From: an uncultured Muribaculaceae bacterium
GTDB lineage: Bacteria; Bacteroidota; Bacteroidia; Bacteroidales; Muribaculaceae
Assembly: GCA_910583675.1 (NCBI GenBank)
Contig: CAJTYH010000016.1
Span: forward strand, 1-59,745
DNA: 59,745 nucleotides
Reading direction: 5' to 3'
Under the pieces are notes generated by a model that did not search any database, was not told the DNA's origin, and worked only from the letters and a program-made list of their open reading frames with translations. Below are positions 33,455 to 41,993 of the stretch, piece after piece (the first letter of the stretch is position 1; every line of letters starts with the position of its first letter). The position numbers and the translations under genes are program-made.

Positions 33455-34888
33455 TTATTTTGGTAAGTAATTTACTGTTTCTGTTGAGTTGACTGCCACG
33501 CGCCGCATGTCTGAAAGCGATTTCAATTCACCGCAGGCACGCAACTGCACAAGCACGTTGCCCAAAGCCGTGCATTCCGCCGGGCCGGCGACAACTGGCA
33601 GTCCCGTCTCGTCGGCAGCATACTGCATCAGATGCACGTTCCTGGAGCCTCCACCGATGATGTGCAGCCTCTTTATGTCTACCGGACAGATCTCAGCGAG
33701 ATAACCTAGCACCTCCCTGTAGCGGACGGCAAGGCTCCTGAATATTACGCGCACATAATCCGCAGGACTTGACGGCACTTGATGACCGCTAAGGCGGCAA
33801 TACTCCGATATGGCCTGTGTCATGGAGGATGGATTGGCAAACATAGGATCGTCGGGATTTATGATGCTGTCGCATTCAGAGTCAAGACAAAGATCCGCTA
33901 CTGCCGCAACGTCACCGGGCACATCCGTGAACTCCTCGCGACAACGCTCGAAGATCCATAAGCCGCATATGTTCTTGAGCAACCTTGTTGTGCTGTCTAT
34001 GCCACCTTCGTTCGTGAAATTGTATTCACGGCTCTTTGCTGTTATCACGGGACGGTCTACCTCCGTGCCGAGCAACGACCATGTGCCGCAGCTTATATAT
34101 GCAAAATCGCTGTCGGGAGAAGGAACCGCCACCACGGCCGAGGCGGTGTCATGTCCGGCTACGGCAATAATCGGAATACTTCCCAAACCGGTATAATCCT
34201 GCACCTGACCGCTCAGATGACCGATAGTCCCGCCGGGCTGCACCGTCTCGCCGAACTTTTCGCGACTTATCCCCAATGCTTCCAGTATCCCGTTGTCAAG
34301 ATCGCCTGTGGCGGGATTCAGCATCTGCGATGTGGAGGCCACCGTATATTCCATAACAGCCCTGCCTGTCAGCATGTATGCCAGGGCATCGGGGATGAAG
34401 AGGATCTTGTCGGCACTGTCTATCACTTCCGGGGAATCGCGCCTGATGGTGTCAATCTGAAACAATGTGTTGAAATCCATGAACTGGATGCCAGTCCTGT
34501 CATAGACTTCATCCTTCGACATCTTCTCACAAAACCGCTCCACAGCGCCGGCAGTATGGCTATCGCGGTAGCAATAAGGAAGTCCTGACAGCGAGCCATC
34601 CTTATGGAAGAAAGCCACATCGCATCCCCAGCTGTCAATGCCGATAGATGCCAACCTGCCAGCATCACACCCAAGCGCGGCAAGTGCCGACACGCATTTT
34701 TTCAGTCCGTCAAGTATTTCCTGATATATCAGTGGGAGATTCCAGTAGAGATGCCCGTTAAGTGGCAGCATGGGATATTTGAAACGCGTAAGCTCCTGCA
34801 TGTGCACCCGGGCACCATCATACCCGGCAAGTATCGTGCGTCCTGAGGTCGCCCCAAGATCCACTGCGAAATGGTAGGTATTATCCAT
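33455..34888 (-). CDS. rhaB: Rhamnulokinase RhaB
   Basis: The 477-residue FGGY-family kinase phosphorylates L-rhamnulose. FAVDLGATSGRTILAGYDG is the N-terminal ATP/sugar motif, GIDSWGCDVAF the substrate block, AVAGHDTASAV and YISCGTWSLLGTE the second domain, and LHIIGGGSRNVHLMQ the adenosine site. The start MDNTYHFAVDLG is used. The frame extends a further 14 codons into the repeat element, which is not credible as coding. First gene of rhaBATD, with a predicted leader of about 210 bases that contains almost the whole structured repeat. Confidence 0.96.
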   Translation of the reverse strand: MDNTYHFAVDLGATSGRTILAGYDGARVHMQELTRFKYPMLPLNGHLYWNLPLIYQEILDGLKKCVSALAALGCDAGRLASIGIDSWGCDVAFFHKDGSLSGLPYCYRDSHTAGAVERFCEKMSKDEVYDRTGIQFMDFNTLFQIDTIRRDSPEVIDSADKILFIPDALAYMLTGRAVMEYTVASTSQMLNPATGDLDNGILEALGISREKFGETVQPGGTIGHLSGQVQDYTGLGSIPIIAVAGHDTASAVVAVPSPDSDFAYISCGTWSLLGTEVDRPVITAKSREYNFTNEGGIDSTTRLLKNICGLWIFERCREEFTDVPGDVAAVADLCLDSECDSIINPDDPMFANPSSMTQAISEYCRLSGHQVPSSPADYVRVIFRSLAVRYREVLGYLAEICPVDIKRLHIIGGGSRNVHLMQYAADETGLPVVAGPAECTALGNVLVQLRACGELKSLSDMRRVAVNSTETVNYLPK

Positions 34889-34906
34889 ATATACTTTTTG
34901 ATTATC

Positions 34907-35087
34907 AAGGCGGTGTGTCAAAATTGACATATCGCCTTTTTTTGTATCCGGATGGTGATGGTGCTGTCAGAATGGTTCAGATGGTAGGAGCTTGAAGGTG
35001 AGGGCGAAGGGAGTTGACTTTGGTCAATGACCGAGACCGAATCCTTCAAGCGACGACCCAGATGAGCCATTATGACACACCATCGCC
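34907..35087 (-). repeat. Long structured repeat, copy 1 (rhaB leader)
   Basis: A palindrome (34907-34938; GGCGGTGTGTCA / TGACATATCGCC plus T run) is joined to an imperfect hairpin. Its arm 34954-34984 pairs with 35058-35087, then 34990-34998 (GCTTGAAGG) pairs with 35043-35051 (CCTTCAAGC). The tip has small alternating hairpins (TTGAC/GTCAA, GGTCA/TGACC at 35014-35032). The outermost ends GGCGGTGTGTCA and TGACACACCATCGCC are inverted repeats of each other. Copy 2 is at 47861-48015 in the same orientation. The element lies downstream of the predicted rhaB promoter, so it would be transcribed. It could be a small non-autonomous mobile element, a REP-like repeat or an RNA leader. I know no named family for it. 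Confidence 0.8.
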
Positions 35088-35107
35088 AGTCTTTCATGCT
35101 TTGCCCA

Positions 35108-35139
35108 CAAAGATAATATTTACTTCGTCAAAAGCCAAA
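35108..35139 (-). promoter_or_regulatory. rhaB: Promoter of the rhaBATD operon
   Basis: On the minus strand TTTG (35139-35136), 20 bases, TATCTTTG (35115-35108). Transcription would start near 35101, between the GH92 stop (35151) and the structured repeat. No rhamnose regulator gene is in the window. Confidence 0.7.
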
Positions 35140-35150
35140 TCAAAAACCAT

Positions 35151-37469
35151 TTATGAGATTTTTGAAAGTGAATATGGCTTCTGGTCTGACTTGAGACCGC
35201 GCTTTTTGGCTGGAGACGAAGCCATTTGGAATTCAATCACGCCTCCGGCCATGATATCGTCATGGGTTATGTAAAGCTTGTCATACGGCTTTCCATTGAG
35301 ACGCACCGATCGCACGTAACGGTTCTTGTCGCTTACACCCGGAGCCTTTATCTCCAATGTCTTTCCATTGGGCAAGCTGACGCTCATGTAAGGCATGTAA
35401 GGCGCTCCGAGAACATACTGGTCGGTGCCGGGACACACGGGATAGAATCCCATGGCTGTGAAAATGTACCATGCTGACATCTGCCCGCAGTCGTCATTGC
35501 CGCTCAGCCCGCGGATATGGTTCCTGTACATCCTGTTCATGATCTCGCGCACCCAGTATTGCGTCTTCCAGGGCTGCGATGTCCATGCGTAGAGATATGG
35601 TATGTGATGGCTCGGTTCGTTGCCATGCACGTAGCCTCCGATAAGGCAGTCTTCCGTCACATCCTCGTTGTCGGCATAGCACTCAGGGGGGAGATGCATG
35701 TCAAACAGGCTGTCAAGGCGCGCCACGAATTTCCTGTCTCCGCCCATTATGTCCATAAGTCCAGCCACGTCATGTGGCACATGGAATGAAAAGTTCCATG
35801 AATTTCCCTCTATGAACCCCTCCCCCGAAGTCTGCATCACATCAAATTTTTCCTTGAAGGAACCGTCGGAATATCTGGGTCGCGCGAAGCCTGTGGACAT
35901 ATCAAACACGTTGCGGTAGTTCATCGCACGCTTGCGGTACTTTTCAGCAGTCTCGTCATCTCCGGCTTTTAGTGCCGCACGGTATATAGCCCAGTCGTCA
36001 TAGGCATATTCCAGTGTGGTAGAAGCTGCAGTGCCGTTCCTGTCCAACGGCACATATCCCAGGTTTACATAAGAACCTATGCCGTCGAAATAGGGTACAT
36101 TCGACGTGGCAACCATCGCATCCAAAGCCTCCTTGGGATCAATCTCCGCACCTTTGACCAGTGCGTCAGACAAGACCGACACTGCATGGTAACCGCTCAT
36201 GCACCAGTTGTCATTGGCCATATGGCTCCATACCGGCAAAAGCCCGTGCACGCTCTGTCGTTGATGGGCAAGCATGGACTGCGCCATATGCGTGGCCTGA
36301 CGCGGATAAAGGAGCATCAGCAGGGGATGTTCGGCGCGATAGGTGTCCCACAGCGAGAATATCGTGTAATTGTCAAACCCTTCGGCATGGTGGATGTTCT
36401 GGTCAAGGCCGCGATAGCGACCATCCACATCCATATATACCGACGGATTGATCAGCGTATGGTAATACGACGTATAGAACATCGCCTTCTGATCCGGTGT
36501 CCCCTCTACCCGTATGGAAGCGAGATTTTTGTTCCAGCTTCCGGATGCATCAGCCGCTATGGCATCGAAGTCTTTGCCGGCGGCCTCGGCCAACAGGTTA
36601 CGCATCGCACCGTCCGTACCGGTCCCTGAAAGAGCTACTTTTACCACCAGTTCCGGGTCGTCTGCCATGTCAAATTCAAAATAGGCAGCTACTTTACGTC
36701 CGCCCATCTCGGGAAAATTCCTCTCTATGGGAAACTTACGCCAGCCGCCCATATAATTGCTCTTCTCCCTGTCCACGTAGCCGTAATTCCTTATCGGCTT
36801 AGAGAGTGACATGGCAAAGTAAGTATAATTCGTTCGCGCCCACCCGTTGGTTATGCGATACCCCGTAATCAAGGTATCATTTTCCACGCGCATGGCTGCC
36901 CATAGCGTCTTTCCGTCGTAGTTGTATATGCCATGGTTCAAGTCCACGATTATGCGGCCATCCTTATCCGCAGGAAATGTGTACGAGTGCACACCCACCC
37001 TGGGAGTGGCCGTGAGGCGCGCTTTCACCCCGTAGTCATCAAGCATTACCTCGTAATATCCAGGCATCGATTTCTCAGTGGCATGCGAGAAACGGGAACG
37101 GTAACCACCGTCGGGATTCGCGGAAGTTCCCGGATTAAGCCTCAGTTCACCGGTTGTCGGCATTACCAGTATGTCACCCAGATCCGAATGCCCCGTACCG
37201 CTCATATGGGTGTGGCTGAAACCTACTATCGTGCTGTCCGAGTGCTGATAGCCGGCGCAATATTTGTAAACGTCATGCTGATATACGCCGTTCACGTTAT
37301 GTGGGATCGTATCTGTGTCAGGACTAAGTTGCACTATCCCCATCGGCACGCACGCACCGGGGAAGGTGTGCCCCATTCCATCCGTCCCGATCATCGGGTT
37401 AACATATTCTACCTGTGCGAATGCGACAACGGGCATCATCGCCATGGCCATTGATAGCAGTCTTTTCAT
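35151..37469 (-). CDS. GH92 alpha-mannosidase
   Basis: The 772-residue product has a signal peptide (MKRLLSMAMAMMPVVAFAQ). The GH92 hallmarks are VNPMIGTDGMGHTFPGACVPMG near the mature start, quoted here as MIGTDGMGHTFPGA, then GFSHTHMSGTG, YHTLINPSVY, FSLWDTYRAEHPLL and the late GLSGNDDCGQMSAWYIF with catalytic acids. This calcium-dependent family cuts alpha-mannose from N-glycans and yeast mannan, probably in the periplasm. An ATG at 37493 is also possible, but gives an unusual extension before the signal. Lying upstream of rhaB on the same strand it could read through, though rhaB has its own promoter. Confidence 0.94.
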   Translation of the reverse strand: MKRLLSMAMAMMPVVAFAQVEYVNPMIGTDGMGHTFPGACVPMGIVQLSPDTDTIPHNVNGVYQHDVYKYCAGYQHSDSTIVGFSHTHMSGTGHSDLGDILVMPTTGELRLNPGTSANPDGGYRSRFSHATEKSMPGYYEVMLDDYGVKARLTATPRVGVHSYTFPADKDGRIIVDLNHGIYNYDGKTLWAAMRVENDTLITGYRITNGWARTNYTYFAMSLSKPIRNYGYVDREKSNYMGGWRKFPIERNFPEMGGRKVAAYFEFDMADDPELVVKVALSGTGTDGAMRNLLAEAAGKDFDAIAADASGSWNKNLASIRVEGTPDQKAMFYTSYYHTLINPSVYMDVDGRYRGLDQNIHHAEGFDNYTIFSLWDTYRAEHPLLMLLYPRQATHMAQSMLAHQRQSVHGLLPVWSHMANDNWCMSGYHAVSVLSDALVKGAEIDPKEALDAMVATSNVPYFDGIGSYVNLGYVPLDRNGTAASTTLEYAYDDWAIYRAALKAGDDETAEKYRKRAMNYRNVFDMSTGFARPRYSDGSFKEKFDVMQTSGEGFIEGNSWNFSFHVPHDVAGLMDIMGGDRKFVARLDSLFDMHLPPECYADNEDVTEDCLIGGYVHGNEPSHHIPYLYAWTSQPWKTQYWVREIMNRMYRNHIRGLSGNDDCGQMSAWYIFTAMGFYPVCPGTDQYVLGAPYMPYMSVSLPNGKTLEIKAPGVSDKNRYVRSVRLNGKPYDKLYITHDDIMAGGVIEFQMASSPAKKRGLKSDQKPYSLSKIS

Positions 37470-37531
37470 ATACAACTGATTACTGATTTTCATTGATTGT
37501 CATTTCTCCTGTCTGAACATCTAATTACGAA

Positions 37532-37566
37532 CAATCGGCTCCCGCCGCGCTGGCAGAAGCCGATTG
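37532..37566 (-). terminator. Hairpin after the ferredoxin gene
   Basis: CAATCGGCT (37532-37540) pairs with AGCCGATTG (37558-37566), 21 bases beyond the ferredoxin stop on the minus strand. No strong T run follows. Confidence 0.45.
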
Positions 37567-37586
37567 CTATGTCTCATTCGATCCGA

Positions 37587-37757
37587 TTATTCACCGGGGA
37601 TGATAGCGTCGCTGGGGCATACTTCAGCGCAAGTGCCGCACTCGATGCAGGTATCGGGATCGATCACATAGATGTCACCCTCTGAGATTGCTTCAACGGG
37701 GCAGTTGGGAAGGCATGTGCCGCAAGCAACACATTTGTCAGTAATTACGTAAGCCAT
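37587..37757 (-). CDS. 2[4Fe-4S] ferredoxin, 56 residues
   Basis: The 56-residue product MAYVITDKCVACGTCLPNCP... has two C-x-x-C-x-x-C-x-x-x-C-P sets, CVACGTCLPNCP and CIECGTCAEVCP, each binding one [4Fe-4S] cluster. It is a clostridial-type soluble ferredoxin that carries low-potential electrons in the cytoplasm, for instance for pyruvate:ferredoxin oxidoreductase. Both the ATG (37757) and the TAA (37589-37587) are clear. A weak -7 box lies at 37806-37813. It is a single-gene unit between the GH92 gene and pyrE. Confidence 0.96.
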   Translation of the reverse strand: MAYVITDKCVACGTCLPNCPVEAISEGDIYVIDPDTCIECGTCAEVCPSDAIIPGE

Positions 37758-37805
37758 AGTTGTGTCTTTTTTGAAATGTTAATCAAAATATGATTTTTCG
37801 GTCTG

Positions 37806-37813
37806 CAAAAATA
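37806..37813 (-). promoter_or_regulatory. -7 box of the ferredoxin gene
   Basis: TATTTTTG on the minus strand, 49 bases upstream of the start codon. The nearest TTTG is 26 bases away, outside the usual range. Confidence 0.35.
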
Positions 37814-37958
37814 ATCAATTGCCCCCAATCTTCCACCCGCAAAAGGTTTTTTAACACTTAAACACCCTGAAATACTTCCCCGAACAAACCGGCACACAAT
37901 ACACATGGCATATTGTAGATTTTTTCGTGTGCATATAAAAAATTACCGAAAAAATCCG

Positions 37959-37966
37959 TAATTTTG
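37959..37966 (+). promoter_or_regulatory. pyrE: -7 box of pyrE
   Basis: TAATTTTG followed by CGTAATG. Transcription would start near 37973, after the ATG at 37971, so translation must begin at the ATG at 38049. Confidence 0.55.
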
Positions 37967-38048
37967 CGTAATGAAACAGGATGTACATGAGATCCTGCGC
38001 GAAAGCCTCTTTCCCATTTCACCCAAACGACTTGAAACCCTTAAAGAT

Positions 38049-38702
38049 ATGAAACAGCTCGAACACCTCCTTGCCGAAAAACTGTTGAAAGTCAGCGCTA
38101 TCAAACTTCAGCCGGACAACCCCTTCACATGGGCGTCAGGCTGGCAGTCGCCAATCTACACCGACAACCGCCGCACACTTTCATATCCTGCCGTGCGCAC
38201 TTTCATCAAAACGGAACTCGCCCGGGTAATACTGGAGAATTACGAGATGCCCGACGTGATAGCCGGAGTGGCGACAGGAGCGATCGCTCAAGGAGCCATG
38301 GTGGCAGACCTTCTGGGTCTTCCATACATATATGTTCGTTCCACTCCGAAAGACCACGGCCTGGAAAACCTCATAGAAGGATCCCTCTCGCACGGTCAGA
38401 AGGTAATGGTGATCGAAGACCTGATCTCTACCGGACAGAGCAGCCTCAAGGCCGCAGAAGCCATCCGCATGGCCGGAGGTGAAGTCATAGGAATGGTAGC
38501 CATGTTCACATACGGTTTCCCCATCGCCGAAGAACGCTTCAATGAGGCCGGCATACGCCTCACCACACTCAGCAACTATGAGGCGTTACTCGAAGTCGCG
38601 CTTAAAACCGGATTTATCGGCAAAAACGACGTGACGACACTACAGCAATGGCGCAAGGATCCATCCAACTGGGCCCCACACCGTGATACAACGATAGAAT
38701 AA
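38049..38702 (+). CDS. pyrE: Orotate phosphoribosyltransferase PyrE
   Basis: The 217-residue enzyme joins orotate to PRPP in pyrimidine synthesis. It starts MKQLEHLLAEKLLKVSAIKL as related Bacteroidetes enzymes do. FTWASGWQSPIYTDNR is the substrate block, VAGVATGAIAQGAMVA the flexible region, and VMVIEDLISTGQSS the PRPP-binding motif. The frame continues 26 codons upstream to 37971, but that start lies inside the promoter region. The next gene starts 78 bases on, after a hairpin of GGCGGTTGC / GCAACCGCC type at about 38723-38762. Confidence 0.96.
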   Translation: MKQLEHLLAEKLLKVSAIKLQPDNPFTWASGWQSPIYTDNRRTLSYPAVRTFIKTELARVILENYEMPDVIAGVATGAIAQGAMVADLLGLPYIYVRSTPKDHGLENLIEGSLSHGQKVMVIEDLISTGQSSLKAAEAIRMAGGEVIGMVAMFTYGFPIAEERFNEAGIRLTTLSNYEALLEVALKTGFIGKNDVTTLQQWRKDPSNWAPHRDTTIE

Positions 38703-38780
38703 TCAACCAGTACAAACATACAGGCGGTTGCCACGGTGCTGTCATGCGCCGCGCAACCGCCATTTTTTAGCATAATACAA

Positions 38781-39200
38781 ATGGCAACATACAAAAGCGC
38801 CCCACAGACCATCAATCGCTCACAGGAAGAGCTGTTTGACCGTTTCAGTGATCTCAGCCACCTCCAGCAGGCACTTGACACACTCACTGCAGAGCAGCGC
38901 TCACAGATAGGAGACGTGCAGTTCACCGCCGACACCATAAAGATCGTAACCCCGCAGGTAGGTGCCATAGAATTTTGCGTACAGAAACGCGAGCGTCCCT
39001 CCCGCATAGTCTTCGGCACCGCCTCCTCACCGGTACCCCTCACGATGACCATGAACATAAAATCCCTCTCCGAGACCACATCTGAAGTAGAGACGCTTAT
39101 AGATGTGGAGATACCGGCCATGTTGCGGCCACTTATAGGCCCGCAACTGCAGAAAGCCGCGGACAAGTTCGGTGAACTCATTGCCGGTCTCAGCCGTTAA
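38781..39200 (+). CDS. SRPBCC-like protein (START/Bet v1 fold), function unknown
   Basis: The 139-residue protein has no signal peptide. Its layout, with an early helix (RSQEELFDRFSDLSHLQQAL), a run of strands (DVQFTADTIKIVTPQVGAIEF, quoted as FTADTIKIVTP) and a long C-terminal helix (LIGPQLQKAADKFGELIAGL), fits the SRPBCC ligand-binding fold. No ligand or reaction can be named. It follows pyrE by 78 bases, an arrangement I believe is usual in Bacteroidales. The ATG at 38781 is preferred to one at 38736, which lies inside the hairpin after pyrE. Confidence 0.7.
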   Translation: MATYKSAPQTINRSQEELFDRFSDLSHLQQALDTLTAEQRSQIGDVQFTADTIKIVTPQVGAIEFCVQKRERPSRIVFGTASSPVPLTMTMNIKSLSETTSEVETLIDVEIPAMLRPLIGPQLQKAADKFGELIAGLSR

Positions 39201-39229
39201 CTACGTGTGGAGATCGTCATTGCAATATA

Positions 39230-39733
39230 ATGAAAGCAAGGAAACATCTGCTTTACCTATTGGCGGCAACTGCAGCGACTGTCTTGCCCGCTGCGTGCCA
39301 TCACGTAGACGACAAGCGCACACCGCCCGCCGCCGTATGGATCACATTCGCCAATCAGGCCGTATGGGACAAATACGGCGTGCCCGGGGCATTGTCATAC
39401 CGCTACTTCATCCCTTCGCAAAGGGAACCGGACAATTTTCCCTATACCGCCGTAATGAAGACCGGTTACGGAGGCGTATTGCTCGTGGCGGATATAAACG
39501 GTATGCCAAGGGCATACGACCTGAGCTGCCCCGTGGAAAACAATCCTGAGATCAGGGTCAAGGTGGACATGGAAACCACCGATGCAGTATGCCCGAAGTG
39601 CGGAAGCCACTACGACGTTTTTGTCAACTACGGCTCCCCCACCTCCGGCCCGGCCGCAAAAAACGGCTACGGCCTCACACGCTACATGGTGGGATCAGGC
39701 CCCAACGGAGAATACCGCGTAATCTCCCGGTAA
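39230..39733 (+). CDS. Lipoprotein with degenerate Rieske-like domain
   Basis: The 167-residue product has a lipoprotein signal (LAATAATVLPAAC, Cys23). The rest follows the Rieske layout: a strand block VLLVADINGMPRAYDLSCPVE, quoted as GMPRAYDLSCPVE, then CPKCGSHYDVFVNYGSPTSG and a closing strand LTRYMVGSG. In true Rieske proteins the ligands are C-x-H and C-x-x-H. Here the first is Cys100 with Val at the His place, and the second is Cys121-x-x-Cys124, with His127 nearby. A normal [2Fe-2S] Rieske cluster is therefore unlikely. Zinc binding or a purely structural role is possible. It lies in a plus-strand series with pyrE and the helicase gene. Confidence 0.65.
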   Translation: MKARKHLLYLLAATAATVLPAACHHVDDKRTPPAAVWITFANQAVWDKYGVPGALSYRYFIPSQREPDNFPYTAVMKTGYGGVLLVADINGMPRAYDLSCPVENNPEIRVKVDMETTDAVCPKCGSHYDVFVNYGSPTSGPAAKNGYGLTRYMVGSGPNGEYRVISR

Positions 39734-39818
39734 TCCCCCCTTAGCCAAAACTCCCCAAGCGATGACAGTGATGACGCTTCAGCGGAATCCCCCTAAACTA
39801 AAAAACAATTGCCCACAA

Positions 39819-41135
39819 ATGGATCCACGGACTATACTTGAGCGCCTGAAAGAGCGCCACGACATTACGCAACTCAACGAAATGCAGCAGCTGATGGCCG
39901 CGACAGACGCACGAAAGCTGATACTCCTCGCCCCCACCGGCTCAGGAAAGACAGCGGCATTCACCATCCGGCTCCTCCGCTTCCTGGGCACCTCCAACGG
40001 CACTGTACAAGTCGTAATACTCGCTCCCTCCAGAGAACTTGTGCTGCAGATAGCAGATGTAATCCGGCCTGTTGCAGCAGGGCTGAAAACCGTGGCTTTT
40101 TATGGGGGACATGCCATGGCCGACGAGACCAATTCCCTTGCCGTTACACCGGACATAATAGTAGCCACCCCGGGGCGTCTGCTTGACCATCTGACACGAG
40201 GCAACCTGGATCTGTCTGAGACAAAAGCCCTCATCCTGGACGAATACGACAAATCGCTTGAACTCGGATTCCTTGACGAGATGCGACGCATAACACGCCG
40301 CATGCGCTCCATTGAAATGATAATGCTCACGTCGGCGACACCGCTGGCCGACATGCCGGATTTCATACCCATGCGTGATGCCGAGACTGTGGATTTCACA
40401 CGCAGCGCCACCCGTCCGCGCCTGCAAACCGTGCGCGTCAACTCACCGGAACGTGACAAGCTCGCCACACTCTCCGACCTGCTCCGTTCACTTCCCGACG
40501 GCCGAGCCATAGTTTTTGTAAACCATCGCGAAAGCGCCGAACGCATATACAACCATCTGAAGAGAAACCGATTTCCGGTCGGACTTTACCATGGCGGACT
40601 GGAGCAGCGCGAACGCCAGCTCGCCATAGACCTATTCAACAACGGCACAACGCCGATACTGATCTCCACAGACCTCGGATCCCGCGGACTGGACATAGAC
40701 GATGTAAACTATGTGATCCATTACCACCTCCCGGTATCCCCCGAAAGCTGGACGCACCGCAACGGACGCACTGCTCGCATGGGAGCATCCGGAACTGCAT
40801 ATGTGATTATCGCCGACGGCGATAATATCCCCGACGCCGTCACATGGGACAGAGAACTCTACCCCTCGGGAAAGGAACCTGCGGAAGGTGGCATAAGAAG
40901 CCACATGGCCACACTGTATTTCAACGCAGGGAAAAAAGAGAAAATCTCACGAGGCGACATTGCCGGCTTCCTCATGCAGAAAGGAGGGCTGCCAAAGGAT
41001 GAAGTCGGGAAAATAGTGGTGAATGACCACAATGCAATCGTGGCCGTGCCACGCGACAAGGCACAGCAGACCATAGATGCCGTATCACCCTATCGGATAA
41101 AGAATACCAAGGTCAGGATCTCGCTTATACGCTGA
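39819..41135 (+). CDS. DEAD-box-type RNA helicase (DEYD variant)
   Basis: The 438-residue two-domain helicase has motif I APTGSGKT (Lys44), motif II as DEYD (141-144) instead of DEAD, motif III SAT within TSATP, ATPGRLLDHLTRG as motif Ib, ISTDLGSRGLDI as motif V and HRNGRTARMG as motif VI. A short C-terminal domain with KVRISLIR follows. Such enzymes unwind RNA duplexes in ribosome assembly or decay. The ATG at 39819 is used. An upstream ATG at 39762 would add 19 polar residues without family support. Its 3' end overlaps the convergent phosphatase gene by 11 bases. Confidence 0.9.
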   Translation: MDPRTILERLKERHDITQLNEMQQLMAATDARKLILLAPTGSGKTAAFTIRLLRFLGTSNGTVQVVILAPSRELVLQIADVIRPVAAGLKTVAFYGGHAMADETNSLAVTPDIIVATPGRLLDHLTRGNLDLSETKALILDEYDKSLELGFLDEMRRITRRMRSIEMIMLTSATPLADMPDFIPMRDAETVDFTRSATRPRLQTVRVNSPERDKLATLSDLLRSLPDGRAIVFVNHRESAERIYNHLKRNRFPVGLYHGGLEQRERQLAIDLFNNGTTPILISTDLGSRGLDIDDVNYVIHYHLPVSPESWTHRNGRTARMGASGTAYVIIADGDNIPDAVTWDRELYPSGKEPAEGGIRSHMATLYFNAGKKEKISRGDIAGFLMQKGGLPKDEVGKIVVNDHNAIVAVPRDKAQQTIDAVSPYRIKNTKVRISLIR

Positions 41136-41937
41136 CACTGTCCAGTCTGGAGAACGCTTCCATACGCGAGGCATCCATCAGCGAGGGCACATGCACGTCG
41201 GAATTGACTATCAACGGTACACCGGCGCTCTTCAGCCGCGGAAAATACCGCTCTCCCGGGAAGAAGCGCCCATGCTCGGCATAAGCCTTTGTATTAACCT
41301 CCACTACAATGCCGGAAGCCACTATGGCATCCATATAATCCTCCACGAGCTTCCTGTACCAATCCTCATCCTCAAGCCCCGGATGATAGAGCGAACCGTT
41401 CTGGGCAATCTTGTCAAAATGCCCAAGGATATCGAAGCCACCTGCTTCAAGCATGCGCATTGACTGGCGATAGAAAGTCTCCACCACATAACGTATGTCA
41501 TTGTGGAAATGCTCCTTCATGTTCCGGGCGAAACGTTCGAAACGTCCGTCTATGTCGATTAGTTCTCCACTTTGCGCCGGAATGAAATGTACCGAGCCTA
41601 TCGTATAGTCAAGTGGCAATTCCCGGAAATATGACGAGGCCGGCCCCCACTGGCCACCAAGATAATCAACCTCCATTCCCGCATAGAAACGGCATTTGTC
41701 ACCGTATTCGCCACGAATGCGCTCCACCTCCGCAAGAAACTCCGGAACCTTCGAGGCGCTCATATTGCACGGCGACTCTATGGGCACCGGAGAATGAGGT
41801 GTAAAGCCGTAATGACTGAATCCTCGGCGCACGGCCTCACGGGCAAATGCCTCCATCTGAGCACGCCCGTCGCAAAATTCCGTATGTGAATGCAGGGTAT
41901 ACTTCCTGTATCCCCCCAATATCTCAATTATATCCAT
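41125..41937 (-). CDS. PHP-domain histidinol-phosphatase-like protein
   Basis: The 270-residue protein carries PHP metal motifs: LHSHTEFCDGR near residue 15, FTPHSPVP, AGMEVDYLG, IGSVHFI, and the late NSDVHVPSL. It matches HisK-type histidinol phosphatases (histidine synthesis) in length and layout. No other his gene is near, so another phosphoester substrate is possible. It has no signal peptide. It lies 56 bases downstream of cstA on the same strand. Confidence 0.82.
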   Translation of the reverse strand: MDIIEILGGYRKYTLHSHTEFCDGRAQMEAFAREAVRRGFSHYGFTPHSPVPIESPCNMSASKVPEFLAEVERIRGEYGDKCRFYAGMEVDYLGGQWGPASSYFRELPLDYTIGSVHFIPAQSGELIDIDGRFERFARNMKEHFHNDIRYVVETFYRQSMRMLEAGGFDILGHFDKIAQNGSLYHPGLEDEDWYRKLVEDYMDAIVASGIVVEVNTKAYAEHGRFFPGERYFPRLKSAGVPLIVNSDVHVPSLMDASRMEAFSRLDSVSV

Positions 41938-41993
41938 CTGTCAGAGAAAAAGAGTTTGTCGGAGCGAGAGGGAAAATAAAACGGCAAACGCCG

